Origin: Garcia nutans
Lineage: Eukaryota; Streptophyta; Magnoliopsida; Malpighiales; Euphorbiaceae
Direction: 5' to 3'
Length of the DNA stretch: 64,000 nucleotides
Assembly (NCBI GenBank): GCA_947685225.1
Contig: CANTUV010000024.1
Location: forward strand, 25,686,001-25,750,000
In this document: piece after piece, positions 11,161 to 22,059 of the stretch
How the letters are laid out: each line of letters opens with the position of its first letter
Position numbering within the stretch: position 1 is the stretch's first letter
Notes under the pieces: generated by a model
What the model was told of the DNA's origin: nothing
Seen by the model: the letters and a program-made list of their open reading frames with translations, nothing else
The model's database searches: none
Translations under genes and position numbers: made by a program

Positions 11161-12216
11161 GCATCCGACCTTACTCCTGATGAGAGAGAGAGATTTGAAA
11201 AAATATTCAAAAAATATGAAGAAGTATTTGCTTGGTCTTATGAGGATATGCCTGGAATAGATCGAGACATAGCCGAACATCTTATTCCTACTTACACTCA
11301 CATGAAACCTGTCAAACAAAAGCTTAGGTGATTAAGACCTGAGTGGGCTGAATTGGTTAAAGAAGAGGTCACTAAACAAATACAAGTAAAGTTCCTTGAA
11401 GTGATAGAATATCCAGATTGGCTAGCCAATATAGTACCCATGCCAAGAAAGATGGAAAAATAAGGGTCTGTGTGGACTATAGAGATTTAAACAAGGCTTC
11501 CCCTAAAGATGATTTTCCTTTACCCCATATAGATGTCCTCATTGATAGTGCAGCCTCTAGCATGCTACATTCATTTGTAGATTGATTCTCCGGATACAAC
11601 CAAGTGTTAATGGCCCAAGAGGATAAAGCCAAAACTGCTTTCATTACTACATGGGGTATATTTTGTTATAGGGTGATGCAGTTCGGCTTAAAGAATGTTG
11701 GAGCAACCTACCAAAGGATGGCCACCATACTATTTCATGACATGATGCACAAAGAAGTTGAAGTATATGTTGATGATATGATGGTGAAATCAGATACAAG
11801 GGAACAAAACTTCCACAACTTAGAATTATTCTTCGATAGAGTATTGAAATATAAGCTAAGATTAAACCCAAAGAAGTGTGTGTTCGGGGTTACCTCAGAA
11901 AAATTGTTGGGACATGTGATCGGTCCAAATGGCATTGAGATTGATCCTGACAAAGTTAAGGCAATCAGGGATATGCCAGCCCCTAAGACAGAGAGAGAAG
12001 TTCAGGGATTCATTAGTAAATTACAATATATTAGTAGGTTTATAGCAAAGCTCACAACAATCTGTGAGCCTATCTTCAAGTTGCTTAAAAAGAATCAGCC
12101 GATCCTATGGAATGAAGAATGTCGAAAGACCTTTGAGCGAATAAAAGAGTATTTGCTGAATCTGCCTATTTTGAAACCACCTAAACCCGTTAAACCCCTA
12201 TTACTATACTTAGAGT
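11161..12216 (+). pseudogene. Reverse transcriptase of element B
   Basis: This domain would copy the element RNA into DNA. It begins near DLTPDERERFEKIFKKYEEVFAW and runs through VCVDYRDLNKASPKDDFPLPHID, FSGYNQV, FCYRVMQFGLKN, and the catalytic VYVDDMMVKS (YVDD codons 11766-11777), to KLQYISRFIAKLT. Breaks are a TGA at 11329 (Arg in relatives), a one-base frameshift near 11450, and a TGA at 11582 before FSGYNQ. The catalytic aspartates are preserved, but the frame is not. Confidence 0.9.
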
Positions 12217-12625
12217 AGGAGAAGAGTTAGTAGGAGCCATGCTAGCCCAAGAAGATGAGTCAGGGATTGAACATGTAGTTTACTATTTGATTATAAAGCT
12301 CCTACCTTATGAAATTAAGTATAGTATCATTGAAAAGACTTGCATAGCAGTGGTTTGGTCTTCCAAGAAGTTGCAGCATTATTTTCAATCTTATAGTGTG
12401 TAAGCAATTTCCAGGTTGGATCCAATGAAGTACTTAAAGGAGACACCCTCTTTGATTGGAAAGTATGGGCGATGGTTGATAATATTGGAAGAATTTGAGA
12501 TTGAGCCTGTAACTAGGAAAATAATCAAAGGTAGAGCAGTGGCAGAATTCCTAGCCCAACAACCATTACCGGATAGCGAAGAGGTAGTCCTGGAATTTTT
12601 GGATGAACATTTAGAGGCCATTTAG
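12217..12625 (+). pseudogene. First RNase H domain of element B
   Basis: It follows RT with the usual retroelement RNase H landmarks: VGAMLAQEDESG, VVYYLIIKLLPYE, and IEKTCIAVVWSSKKLQHYF at about 12230-12390. A C-terminal segment continues to FLDEHLEAI. A frameshift or stop at 12218 and a TAG near 12400 interrupt it. This domain would remove RNA from the RNA-DNA hybrid. Confidence 0.8.
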
Positions 12626-12640
12626 CCAAAAGGATGGAAA

Positions 12641-13198
12641 ATGTATTTTGATGGAGCAGTGAATAGGAAAGGAGCAGGTTTGGGAGTCGTACTAGAATCG
12701 CCCAAAGGGGAACTTATCCCTTTAGCCAAAAAGTTGAAATTCAGGGCAACCAATAATATGGTGGAGTACGAAGCATGTATCTTTGGTTTGGAAATCCTAA
12801 TGATTATTAAGATGGATAAGGTGGAAGTTTTTGGCGATTCATTGGTAGTAGTATTCCAAGTAAATAGAGAGTGGGAGTTGAAAGAAGAGAAATTAAAACC
12901 ATACCACCATTACTTGACCATGATGAAGAAGAACTTTAAGGAGTGCAGGTTTATACACCTATTAAGGGAAGAAAACTAGATGGCTGATGCCCTAGCCACA
13001 TTGGCTTTGGTATGGGAAAATCCCATCAACTTATTCCTCAAGCCTCTGATTTTGACCAGTTCATCAACCCCTTGCTATGAATATGAGACAATCATGGAAA
13101 CTGATATAGACCATGATGCTTGGTATGATACTATAAGACAATTTTTAGAGGAAAGGGAATACCCGTCAGAGGCAACAAAAAAGAAAGAAGAGCCATAA
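12641..13198 (+). pseudogene. Second (archaeal-type) RNase H domain of element B
   Basis: A second RNase H is visible, with MYFDGAVN (first Asp), NNMVEYEACIFGLE (Glu), VEVFGDSLVVV (Asp), and after a TAG at 12977, MADALATLAL (Asp). All four acidic active-site positions are recognisable. A duplicated RNase H just before the integrase is the diagnostic arrangement of the Tat lineage. The tail, rich in glutamate and lysine, ends at a stop at 13198. A frameshift leads into the integrase. Confidence 0.85.
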
Positions 13199-14364
13199 GG
13201 CGGTGGTCCTTACAATACATCACCTTTCATAGAGAGTTATATCGAAGATGGCCTAATGGGGTGTACTTGAGATGCTTGAAGAAGCCTGAAGTGGAGCATA
13301 TCATGTCAGAAATACATGCGAGAAGTTGTGATCCACACATGAGTGGTTTGGCCCTAGTTAAGAAGATAATTCGGCAAGGTTACTACTGGCTGACCATGGA
13401 GAGAGATTGTATTGAGTTTGTAAAGAAGTGCCAACAATGTCAGATGTATGGTAACTTGAATCACATGCCTCCTAAAGAATTGCATTCTATGTCTTCACCC
13501 TGGCCCTTTGCCACTTGGGGTATCGACATTATAGGAGAGATACATCCAACAGCCTCAAACAGTCATCGTTTAATTGTAGTAGCGGTATATTATTTTTTGA
13601 AATGGATCAAAGTCGAATCCTTCAACAAACTGGGGGCAAGTCAAATGGCTAGATTTATTGAAAAGAACCTCATCTGCAGGTATGGGGTCCCACACAGTCT
13701 GATATCAGACAATGGGGTACAATTTCAAGGAGCAGTTAAGGACTTATTCTCAAAGTATCAAATCCATCATCACCAATCCTCTCCTTATAGACCAAAGCCT
13801 AATGGTGCGGTAGAAGCAACAAATAAGACAATTAAGCAGATCCTGTCCAAGATGACTAAGACATACAGGGATTGGTCAGAGATGCTTCCTTCTGCTTTAT
13901 GGGGATATAGAACAAGTGTACAAACACCGATTGGAATGACACCATTCTCTTTGGTTTATGGGATGGAAGCAGTGTTGCCAATTGAAATTGAGATCAAGTC
14001 GTTAAGAGTCGTCTTGGAAGCTGAACTGCCTAAAATGGAATGGGTAGTGAGCAGATACACATAGTTAGCTTTACTAGAGGAGAGAAGGTTAAAAGCACTG
14101 TATCCTCATCAACTGTATCAAAGGAGGATAGCTTGATCTTACAATATAAGGGTTAAGATTAGAAAACTCGAAGTCGGGGGTTTAGTGTTGAAACAATGTA
14201 AGCCTAATGTATCTGATCCATGAGAAAAATTTAGGCCTAGCTGGGAAGGGCCATATGTTGTGAAATAAGTCATGAACAAGGGTGCAGTGAAGTTATCAGA
14301 CATGGACGGGAACGAGTTTAGTGAGCTAATGAACATTGACAGGTTGAAGAGGTTTTATGCATAA
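13199..14364 (+). pseudogene. Integrase of element B
   Basis: This enzyme would insert the cDNA into the genome. The N-terminal zinc finger (IHARSCDPHMSG...CQQCQ) is followed by the catalytic core: GIDIIG (Asp codon 13525), ISDNGVQFQG (Asp codon 13708) and NGAVEATNKT (Glu codon 13813). The spacing between the last two is about 35 residues. The main frame is open 13261-14064. Downstream TAG/TGA/TAA stops (14062, 14134, 14221, 14266) fall where relatives have Gln or Arg. The region ends at FYA followed by TAA near 14362. Confidence 0.9.
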
Positions 14365-14394
14365 AAAAAAGAAAAGAAAAAAGAAGAAAAAAGA

Positions 14395-14560
14395 GCTTGC
14401 TAGGTTGAAAACCCAAAAAGGGTGGCCTAGGCAAAAGTTAGAGCAGTCCGCTAGTTCTGAAAACCCAAAAAAGGGTAGGCTAGGCAACAATGAGGGCTAA
14501 ATGAGAGAAAATCGTCAATTAGAAAACCCGAAAGGGCTAGTTGGCAACAGGAGTGATCTT
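14395..14560 (+). repeat. Post-integrase short repeats of element B
   Basis: Three imperfect units with the core GGTTGAAAACCCAAAAAGGG follow the end of the integrase. They match units in E (4425-4600) and a second block at 15240-15400. Their role is unknown. Confidence 0.65.
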
Positions 14561-15479
14561 GTGTATGCTGGCTTTATATTTGGTTGTTCCCCAATTTAAT
14601 AAAACAGAATTAATATTAAATTTGTTCTATGTGCACTGTTATAAGAATTTGACCAAATATGGATGAAATAAATAAACACGATAGCAAAAGGTGATGACAA
14701 ATTATAAAAGGAAAAGAAACATCTCTTATTACTACTTTTATTATTTTTTTTCATCCTAACAATACACTTTCTAAAGAAATTGACAAATGTAAAACCTATG
14801 GCAGACGATAAGTGTAACGTGCAGGCAAGCTTTGCTTCAGCCAATCCAAGTAGGCTTCAGTAAGACAAGGCATGTCTAAATTGGGAGTGAATTCAGAACC
14901 TCGAGGCTTAGCTCCATACTAACAATCAAGCCGGTGAGGATCATAGCAAGTACCTCGACGAAAAGCAGCAAGAGGAATATACATCAAGTATGTCCGCATG
15001 GTGATACGAGAAATCTTCCATCAAGGTATCAACCAACGGATGTTGACTTCAACGCGTGAGTGGATCTAGTCAACCCAGTCAACATATGAAGAAGCAGGAT
15101 GGAGTAGTTTCCTAGCAGAATGATGCCTTGGCTTATATCTGGAAAAATCCATGGATGGAGTATCAAGCAAGCAGAGACGCTCCTAAAGCCAAATCTGTGA
15201 GGAAAAATTAAAAATTAAAAAAAAGAAAAGAAAAAAAGTGGTCTGCTAAGTTGAAAACCCACAAGGGCAGCTTAGGCAAAAATTAGGACAGCTCGCTAGT
15301 TCCAAAAACCCACAAGGGCGGACTAGGCAAAAATTAGAGCAATAAAAAAAGAGAGAAAAACCTAAATTGAAAACCCAAAAGGGCAGTTTAGGTAATTACC
15401 TGAAGCAACAATGGACTCCAGGTCAGTTTCTTTGACAATCATGATTTAAGTTGGTCTAATCCAACTAAAGTCTCTGCTA
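14561..15479 (+). other. Non-coding 3' region of element B between integrase and antisense genes
   Basis: No credible gene is visible. Another block of the GAAAACCCAAAAGGG-type repeats is at 15240-15400. In element E the equivalent of roughly 14650-15475 is missing, deleted at the 24865 junction. Confidence 0.6.
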
Positions 15480-16042
15480 AAATCACGGGTATCGGCGACA
15501 AGCCTCCTTCCATTTGGTCCATGATATCCAATACTCATGGATCAATATCTCCATCAGAAGAAACAAGCAAGAATTGGCTAAGCAAGCATAGACAAAGCAT
15601 ACGTCCCCATGTCTTAGTAGGAGCCAAATGAGAAGGCAAAAGTCAATTAAGGGACCAAGCAGAATTTTCTCACCTCTCATCAACTGTAGAACTTCAGGGG
15701 TTTTGAAAGTTGAAATAACATCTGCATCTTTTGTTGAGTCTTGGAAATCAATATAGGTAACACCATTTGTTGATTGCTTGGATATCCAAGGAGGGCCTCA
15801 AATTCTTCAATCAAGGGACATATTTCAAAGCCATTAATTTTAAATGTCATAGAATTCACATTCCAAAAAGAAGTCATGGCATGAAAAAAAGAATGGTCCA
15901 ATTTAACATAAAAAGAATGGTCCAATTTAACATTTTGAAAACACTTCAAAGTATCAATTTTTGACCAAGATATTTGTTTCCAATGAATGGAATTCATATT
16001 TTTAAATAGAACTTTTATTTTCTTCAAATAGAGTTCGGTCAT
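15480..16042 (-). pseudogene. Antisense DUF7745-like gene fragment in element B
   Basis: On the minus strand an ATG at 16042 opens a frame containing WKQISWSKIDTLKCFQ, FHAMTSFWNVNSMTFKINGF and EICPLIEEFEALLGYP. After a frame change it continues with RGEKILLGPLIDFCLL to about 15483. The pattern of an aromatic residue followed by E/Q-x-x-P-x-x-EEFE-x-LLG is typical of the plant TE-associated domain I know as DUF7745. The match is by eye. It lies convergent to the element's own genes and 430 bp downstream of the PMD-like antisense gene. A diverged copy is at 24866-25407. The function in the element is unknown. Confidence 0.6.
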
Positions 16043-16471
16043 TGTTGATGGCTGAAAGAAAATTAGAAGTGTTAAAAGGAGTTTTTACGTTGAAGTAGAA
16101 AATCTCCTGGCTTCTATATGAATTTATGGCGTGAAAAGTGATTTATATAGGAGGATTGTGCTATTCCAAAATTGATAAGGAAAAGCGTGAGACCGAAATG
16201 CACGAGGATAGGGAATTGGCGACGAAAGTTCTTGAATTGCCGTATTGCATTTGGTTTTGGTAAATTGGTGTGACTGTGAAAATATTGAATGTGAAAAGGA
16301 AAAATAAATAATTGCAGCGTATCAATAATAATGATGATATAAACAAAAAAAAAGAAAAAAAAAGAGAAAAAAGAGTTGCAGTAAAAATAAAAATTATACA
16401 TCATCATTATTATTTTTATTATTATACTTATTATACAATATTTTCACAATTGATACAATACTCATACATCA

Positions 16472-18884
16472 CTAAGAATGAGGTGGTGGATCATGATCAA
16501 ACAAAGCCTTAAAAAAGTCATCACCTATTGAAGAAGGAGGCATATCACCCATCCCAAGTCCGCTAGAAGTAGGAGCACCTGAATCTCTATTGCCCTGAAA
16601 TTCAGATCTGTAATGGTCCTCATTCGAAGCAGACAAAAGGATCTCATGGACATCAACTTGGGGTCCTCTAGATGAAGAAGCACCAGGATCTCTCATCCCC
16701 TAAAACTGAAAGTGTCAAAAATCTTGCTATGACTGGTGATACAATTTCTCAAAATGGACAACCTGTTGATGACTAGCTGCCAACTCTTCTTGAAGTTTCT
16801 TGTTTTGTTCTTCAAGCATCCGCTGTGAGCCAGAAAGGAAAAGAGTAAGAGCATACATAATTGTGCATACATATAGCATAAATTATCATGAAACAAGAAA
16901 ACCTACTAGGTAATTCATATCAAATCCCTGTGGATGAGATGGCATGTCCGGTTGATTAGAATGAGCAAACGAAGGAGCAGTAAAAGAAGGTCTCGCCTCA
17001 TGAACAAACGAGCCAGCAGCCTACAACAATCATTAAAGAAGTCAAAACAAGTTAAGAAAAAGAGATTGCAATGGAAAAATGGTAAAAGTTTACATGAGAA
17101 GTGCTAGCCCCGAGATGTGAGACAAACTCTCTTCCCTCTCCATGATACTCCTCTTCATCTCTATCCTCATTTTTCTCGGGAATCTCCCATACACCAACAG
17201 GAGATACATCAAAGTTCAAGAGCCCTATTTGAATAAATTGGGTATAAGATGCACCCGATGGATAGAGAAAGGTTTCAACATCATAACGTGCCGAGCCAAC
17301 CACCATGCAATCTCCGACATTAATGTGATATTTAAAGTATACTTCGGGCAATGCATCGGGATCCTCCGCTTCTCGGGACCAAGAAACCACTCATATACTC
17401 TCTCTCCGAGAAACCAGAAACTAGACACAAGGCCTGCAATAACCCGGTGGGTATGTTGAAAAGGCAGTGCAGCATTCATGGAGGAAGTCCAGTTCGTCCG
17501 CTCTTCTGTGTTCCACCAGGACAAATTGACCTACAAAATGACATAAAGTAAGTGGACTTTTATATAAATTTTAAAGTATACTAATGCTATTTTACCTGGC
17601 CCAAGGTTAAGCATCTCAAGAGATTGCGTTGGGTATGCACATGGTGAGAGCCAGGAACTTCTACACGATCTGACAACCAAAAATTTAATCTCGGATATCT
17701 GACTCTCTCTCGAGAAATACCAGGCACCCTCACAAGATTATGCTCATATGCCCATATCTGCAACAATAATAAAAATCAAATTCATGCAAGAATAAGAATG
17801 GAATTGACATTGGTGGAAGAAAAGTACCTCAAAAATCACCATAAAGCCAACAAAAGACTTCTTATTCCTGCAAATCTTATTAAGTCCATGGTAAAGACAG
17901 GCAAGGCCAGCTTCACCCCAGCCGTAAAGCGGTACCATACTCATATCAGTAAGGGCCCTCAACACCGACAAATGGATGGCAGATTCTGTGCTGCCTAAAA
18001 TGATCGACCCAAGCAAATACAGTAAAAATCCTTGAGCATATTATTTGGTTATTTCTCTATGAACCCGTCCTTCGTAGTTCATCCAATAACTCTGAATTGG
18101 CTCAATTTTTATCTTAAAAGGCCCTTTAAATGATGGTTCCATACTGATTAATTGTTGGATTTCTTTGAATGTTAGAATATCATTGGTAAGAGGGACCGGA
18201 AGGCCATAGTACCGGATACTAGTTATGGTTGTATAATCGACCGAGCTAATAGTCATTTCTCCTATAGGTAGGTGAAAAGTATGGGTCGTGTCCATCCATC
18301 ATTTTGACAATGCTTGAACTACACTCCGGTCTATTGGACACTCCTCGGATGGTAATTGCAAGATAAAGCTTTCAAAATCGCAATCTCAGATAATCCGTCG
18401 TACCTGAGAAGGCGCTACATCATACAATTGTCGGGCTTTATAGACACACCCTCCGCCCCAGATAACGTAACGATCATGCTAACACGGAGCCAGGTAAGTT
18501 AACACAAGGTAAGTATATCATTATATCAATACCACTGATTTTTAGAACTAAATTTATTTATGATAAGTCTATCTATTTACTTATATATGTTCATCTAATT
18601 AATTTATTTTTCCTAAATCCTAAAAAACAAAAAAAAAGGAAAAAGGAAAAGAAAATAAAAAAGGAAAAAAAGTGACAAAACAAAAAAAGAAAAAAAAAAC
18701 AAAAACACAAAAATAAAAAATAATTTGTTGTTAAAATAAATAATTGAATTATTACCTTGTTCTTTTGATTTGAACTGCGATGAAGCGGCATCCCGGCTAG
18801 TAGACTTATATTTTCATTTTTATGCTGCCGAATAAACTCCAATAACTCAGCATTAGATCGAGTTCCTGATCTTAAAGCATGCAT
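16472..18884 (-). pseudogene. Antisense plant mobile domain (PMD)-like gene with introns, in element B
   Basis: Read on the minus strand from ATG 18884: exon a (RSGTRSNAELLEFIRQHKNE...LLAGMPLHR) ends at a GT donor near 18757. Exon b (about 18480-17825) holds THTFHLPIGEMTISSVDYTT, YYGLPVP and GWGEAGLACLYHGL. Exon c (17760-17597) has WAYEHNLVRVPG. Exon d (17527-17096) has WWNTEERTNW, VYEWFLGPEKRRIPMH and an acidic tail. Then come exon e (about 17022-16910) and exon f (about 16825-16472) with the coiled-coil-like EEQNKKLQEELAAS and DDFFKALFDHDPPPHS, then stop. The TFHLPIGEMT segment and the tryptophan-rich core fit PMD proteins. TGG-to-TGA and CAA-to-TAA stops and frameshifts break it. Promoter and function are unknown. 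Confidence 0.65.
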
Positions 18885-19263
18885 TTTCTCCTCAACTCTA
18901 TGCTAAACTCTCTAAGATAAAAATGTATGAGTATGAATGAAATGAAGAAATGAGCCGAGCTTTATATAGAAAACTTGCAAGGGAAAAAGACGAAAATAAA
19001 AAGAGGAAAATAGTATTCTCGTGAAAAAAAAAAAAGTAAATGTTACTATTGATAAATAGTAAATTACTATTTATAAATAGTAAATGAATCGTTGGTGAAT
19101 AGTATACAAATAGTAACTACACAGTAAATAAATAGGAAACTCAATTATTCAATTCAATCATTCAGATACTTGCGTGCATATAAATATTTTTGCACTTTTA
19201 AAATATTTTTACACGCAGAGGGCAAGAAGATACGTGTATGGTAAAAATTAGCTAAATTTTTTG
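18885..19263. other. Spacer between antisense gene start and tandem array in element B
   Basis: This AT-rich region with short TAGTAAAT-type reiterations near 19040-19130 contains the presumptive promoter of the antisense gene. A block near 19170-19265 (ATAAATATTTTTGCAC, GAGGGCAAGAAGATACG) has a recognisable counterpart in element E at 30640-30750. No coding sequence is visible. Confidence 0.45.
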
Positions 19264-20276
19264 CAAATTCCTTTAGTATCCTACTGACTACAATTATTTT
19301 TTGCAAATAATTAAATCTCACTTAGCTCGGGTCCCAAAACCCAAATTATCCTTAAGTCTAGAATCCAAATTATCCTTAAGTCCAAAATTTAGCTCGGGTC
19401 TAGAACCCAAATCTCTCTTAAGTCCAGAACTTAGCTCGGGTCCAGAACTCAAATTTCCTCTTAACTCTAGAACTTAGCTCTGGTCCAAAACCCAAGACCT
19501 AAAAATTAGCTAAATTTTTTGCAAATTTCTTTAGTATCCTACTGACTACAATTATTTTTTGCAAACAATTAAATCCCACTTAGCTCGGATCTAGAACCAA
19601 AATTATCCTTAAGTCCAGAACTTTGCTCGGGTCCAGAACCTAAATCTCTCTTAAGTCCAGAACTTAGCTCGGGTCCAGAACCCAAATTTCCTCTTAAGTC
19701 CAGAACTTAGCTTGGGTCCAGAACCCAAATTATCCTTAAGTCTTTTCCGAGTCTAGAACTCAAACCGGGTCCAAAACCCAAACCATCCTGGGTCTAGAAC
19801 CTAAATCATCCCGGGTCTAAAACCCAAGTCTTTTTTTAGTTCAGAACTCGAATCGGGTCCAGAACTCAAACCATCTCGGGTCCAGAACCCAAGTCTTTTT
19901 TTAGTCCAGAACTCGAACCGGGTCCAGAACTCAAACCATCCCGAGTCTAGAACCGAAGTCTTTTTCTAGTCCAAAACTTGAACTGGGTCCAGAACCTAAA
20001 CCATCCCAGGTCCAGACCCAAGTCTTTTCTGAGTCCAAAACTCAAACCGGGTCCAGAACCCAAACCATCTCGGCTCCAGAACCCAAGTCTTTTTCAAGTC
20101 CAGAACTCGAACCAGGTCCAGAACCCAAACCATCTAGGGTCCAGAACCCAAGTCTTTTTCGAGTCCAGAACTTAGACCGGGTCTAGAACCTAAACCATCT
20201 CGGGTTCAGAATCCAAGTCTTTTCTGAGTCCAAAACTCAAACCAATTCCAGAACCCAAAACCTAAACCATCTCAGA
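19264..20276 (+). repeat. 65-bp tandem array in the 3' region of element B
   Basis: From about 19740 the array has a period of 65 bp built from three ~22-bp subunits, each carrying GTCCAGAAC. The earlier part (19264-19740) is a duplication of about 245 bp that includes TCCTACTGACTACAATTATT twice. Open frames inside are by-products of the periodicity. It lies between the antisense genes and the polypurine tract. Confidence 0.9.
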
Positions 20277-20318
20277 AAAATTAAGTCTTATTGCTTTTCA
20301 CTCTTTTTTGCCGTAGTC

Positions 20319-20344
20319 TCAGATCGTTCAAGCAGTGAGCAAAC
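20319..20344 (+). promoter_or_regulatory. Polypurine tract region before the 3' LTR of B
   Basis: CAGATCGTTCAAGCAGTGAG then CAAAC precedes the LTR. Near-identical segments precede the LTRs at 1487 and 31190. The purine run is weaker here than AGCAGGGGGCAAAC at 1474. Confidence 0.55.
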
Positions 20345-22059
20345 TGTAGACCTTAATTTTTGACCCAGTCTTGTCCGATATTTTTTTATATAGTCCAAAA
20401 TAATTTTGTGGTATTTTAATTAAATAATATCTATTTTTGTATTTATTATTTATAATTTTTAATAAAATAAAAAAGTAATGTTAGTAAACTTAAATATATA
20501 TATATATATAATAAATAAATAAATAAATAACGGCGACGAAAAATTTCATCGCCGAAAGTGAATTGGCTAGGGCCAATTCGCCGCAGGAATTCCAGCAGCA
20601 ATTTTCAGCACCCGCTTGCAATTTTCGCCAGCAGCAGTTTTTTCGCCAGCGCAGTTTTTTCCAAAGCTAAATTCTATTTGGTTTCGGTTTCTTTTTCTAA
20701 ATGATTTGAATTTCCTTAGACAATTAGAAGTAGGTTTATTATTTTTCCTATAAATACCATTTTAAAACATAGAATTAGGGGGAGGAAAATTGTTCTACTG
20801 GATCGGAGACTAAAAAATTATATCGGCCAAAAGAAAACCCTAGCAAGCAAGAGACAGCAAGTAAAGAAAGCAATCATCTCCATATTGCTTTGCTCAACCA
20901 AAATCAAATCTGAAGCAGGCAACAGCTTGGTTCAATCTCTTCAAATTTGGTGGAGCTTTCAAACGTAGGTAAATTGCTCTAACTTTAGTTTATTCAATCA
21001 TCAATCATCTTCACCTTTTAAATCATCATCACACTGCCTAAGTTATTTAATTATTCCTTCAATTTAATTTAGGCAGTAGCATGAATTAATTCAAACAATA
21101 CTTAAGATCTTAATTAAAGTAAATAATATAATCGTTCAACACAAATCTAATTTTAAAAATCCTAAATCATCCTTTTGTTTCTAAAACTCTAAAAACCCTA
21201 AATCATCCTTCTGTTTCTAAAACTTTAAAAACCCTAAATTACTCATCTGCTTCCAAAAACTTTAAAAACCTTAAATTGTTTTTTCTGTTTTCAAAACTTT
21301 AAAAATCCTAAATTATTTTTTCCCGAACTATTTTCTTAATCATCTAAACCCTAACTTATTTGTCTAAAACTTCAAAATGTCTTCTTAATTCTCCAAAGCG
21401 CCAATCTTCTTTACAGTTTCTAAAAACATATTTAATCATAATTGTTTCTATAAAACTCTAAACTGTTTTCTTAAATCCTAAGAACAAATATATTTTCCAA
21501 AATATCAAAAACCCTAAGGCAGTAAACCCTAGTTTCCTTAAACCCTAATTTTTAAAATATCAAAACTTTATGACAAGTTCATCAACACTTAAAACCATAA
21601 TCCAATGAACCTAAAACCCAATCTTTTAAAATTATAAACCCTAATGTCTTAAGGTTCCAAAACCCTAATTTTATGATGTTTGCTTAAAACCCTAACTAAA
21701 CCTACTTTTTAAAATCACAGTAACATTATTTTCATAAAAACATCCAAAATCTTAAATCTTTTAAACATCCAGTAGCTATGTTTTTACTTTAAAATATTTC
21801 TCCACAAGTTAAACTAGCATATGCAAAATCCTAGTTATTGAACATAAAACCCTGGAAACCCTAATTGATGCATGAATCCCTAAAGTTAATATATTTACTG
21901 TTTTATTTAAATTGGATGAATGTTTATTATATATTTTGATTGATGTTTGATATCTTTGATGAATGATTTATTTATGATGAATGGTTATTTACTTTTATTG
22001 ATTTATTTTGATTTTCAAATATTGTAAGATGTATGTTTCCATATTTTTGGGTACCTCAT
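20345..22059 (+). mobile_element. 3' LTR of element B, left part
   Basis: It starts TGTAGACCTTAATTTTTGAC and aligns with the 5' LTR at 5081. It carries the GC-rich U3 motifs (20560-20600), the TATA box near 20748, and the AAACCCTAA-rich stretch, which contains about 330 bp lost from the 5' LTR. It is cut at GTACCTCAT by solo LTR D and resumes at 24454. Confidence 0.9.

Noticed and set aside
19978..20175. Repetitive 65-residue frame
   Set aside because: It is a by-product of the 65-bp tandem array.
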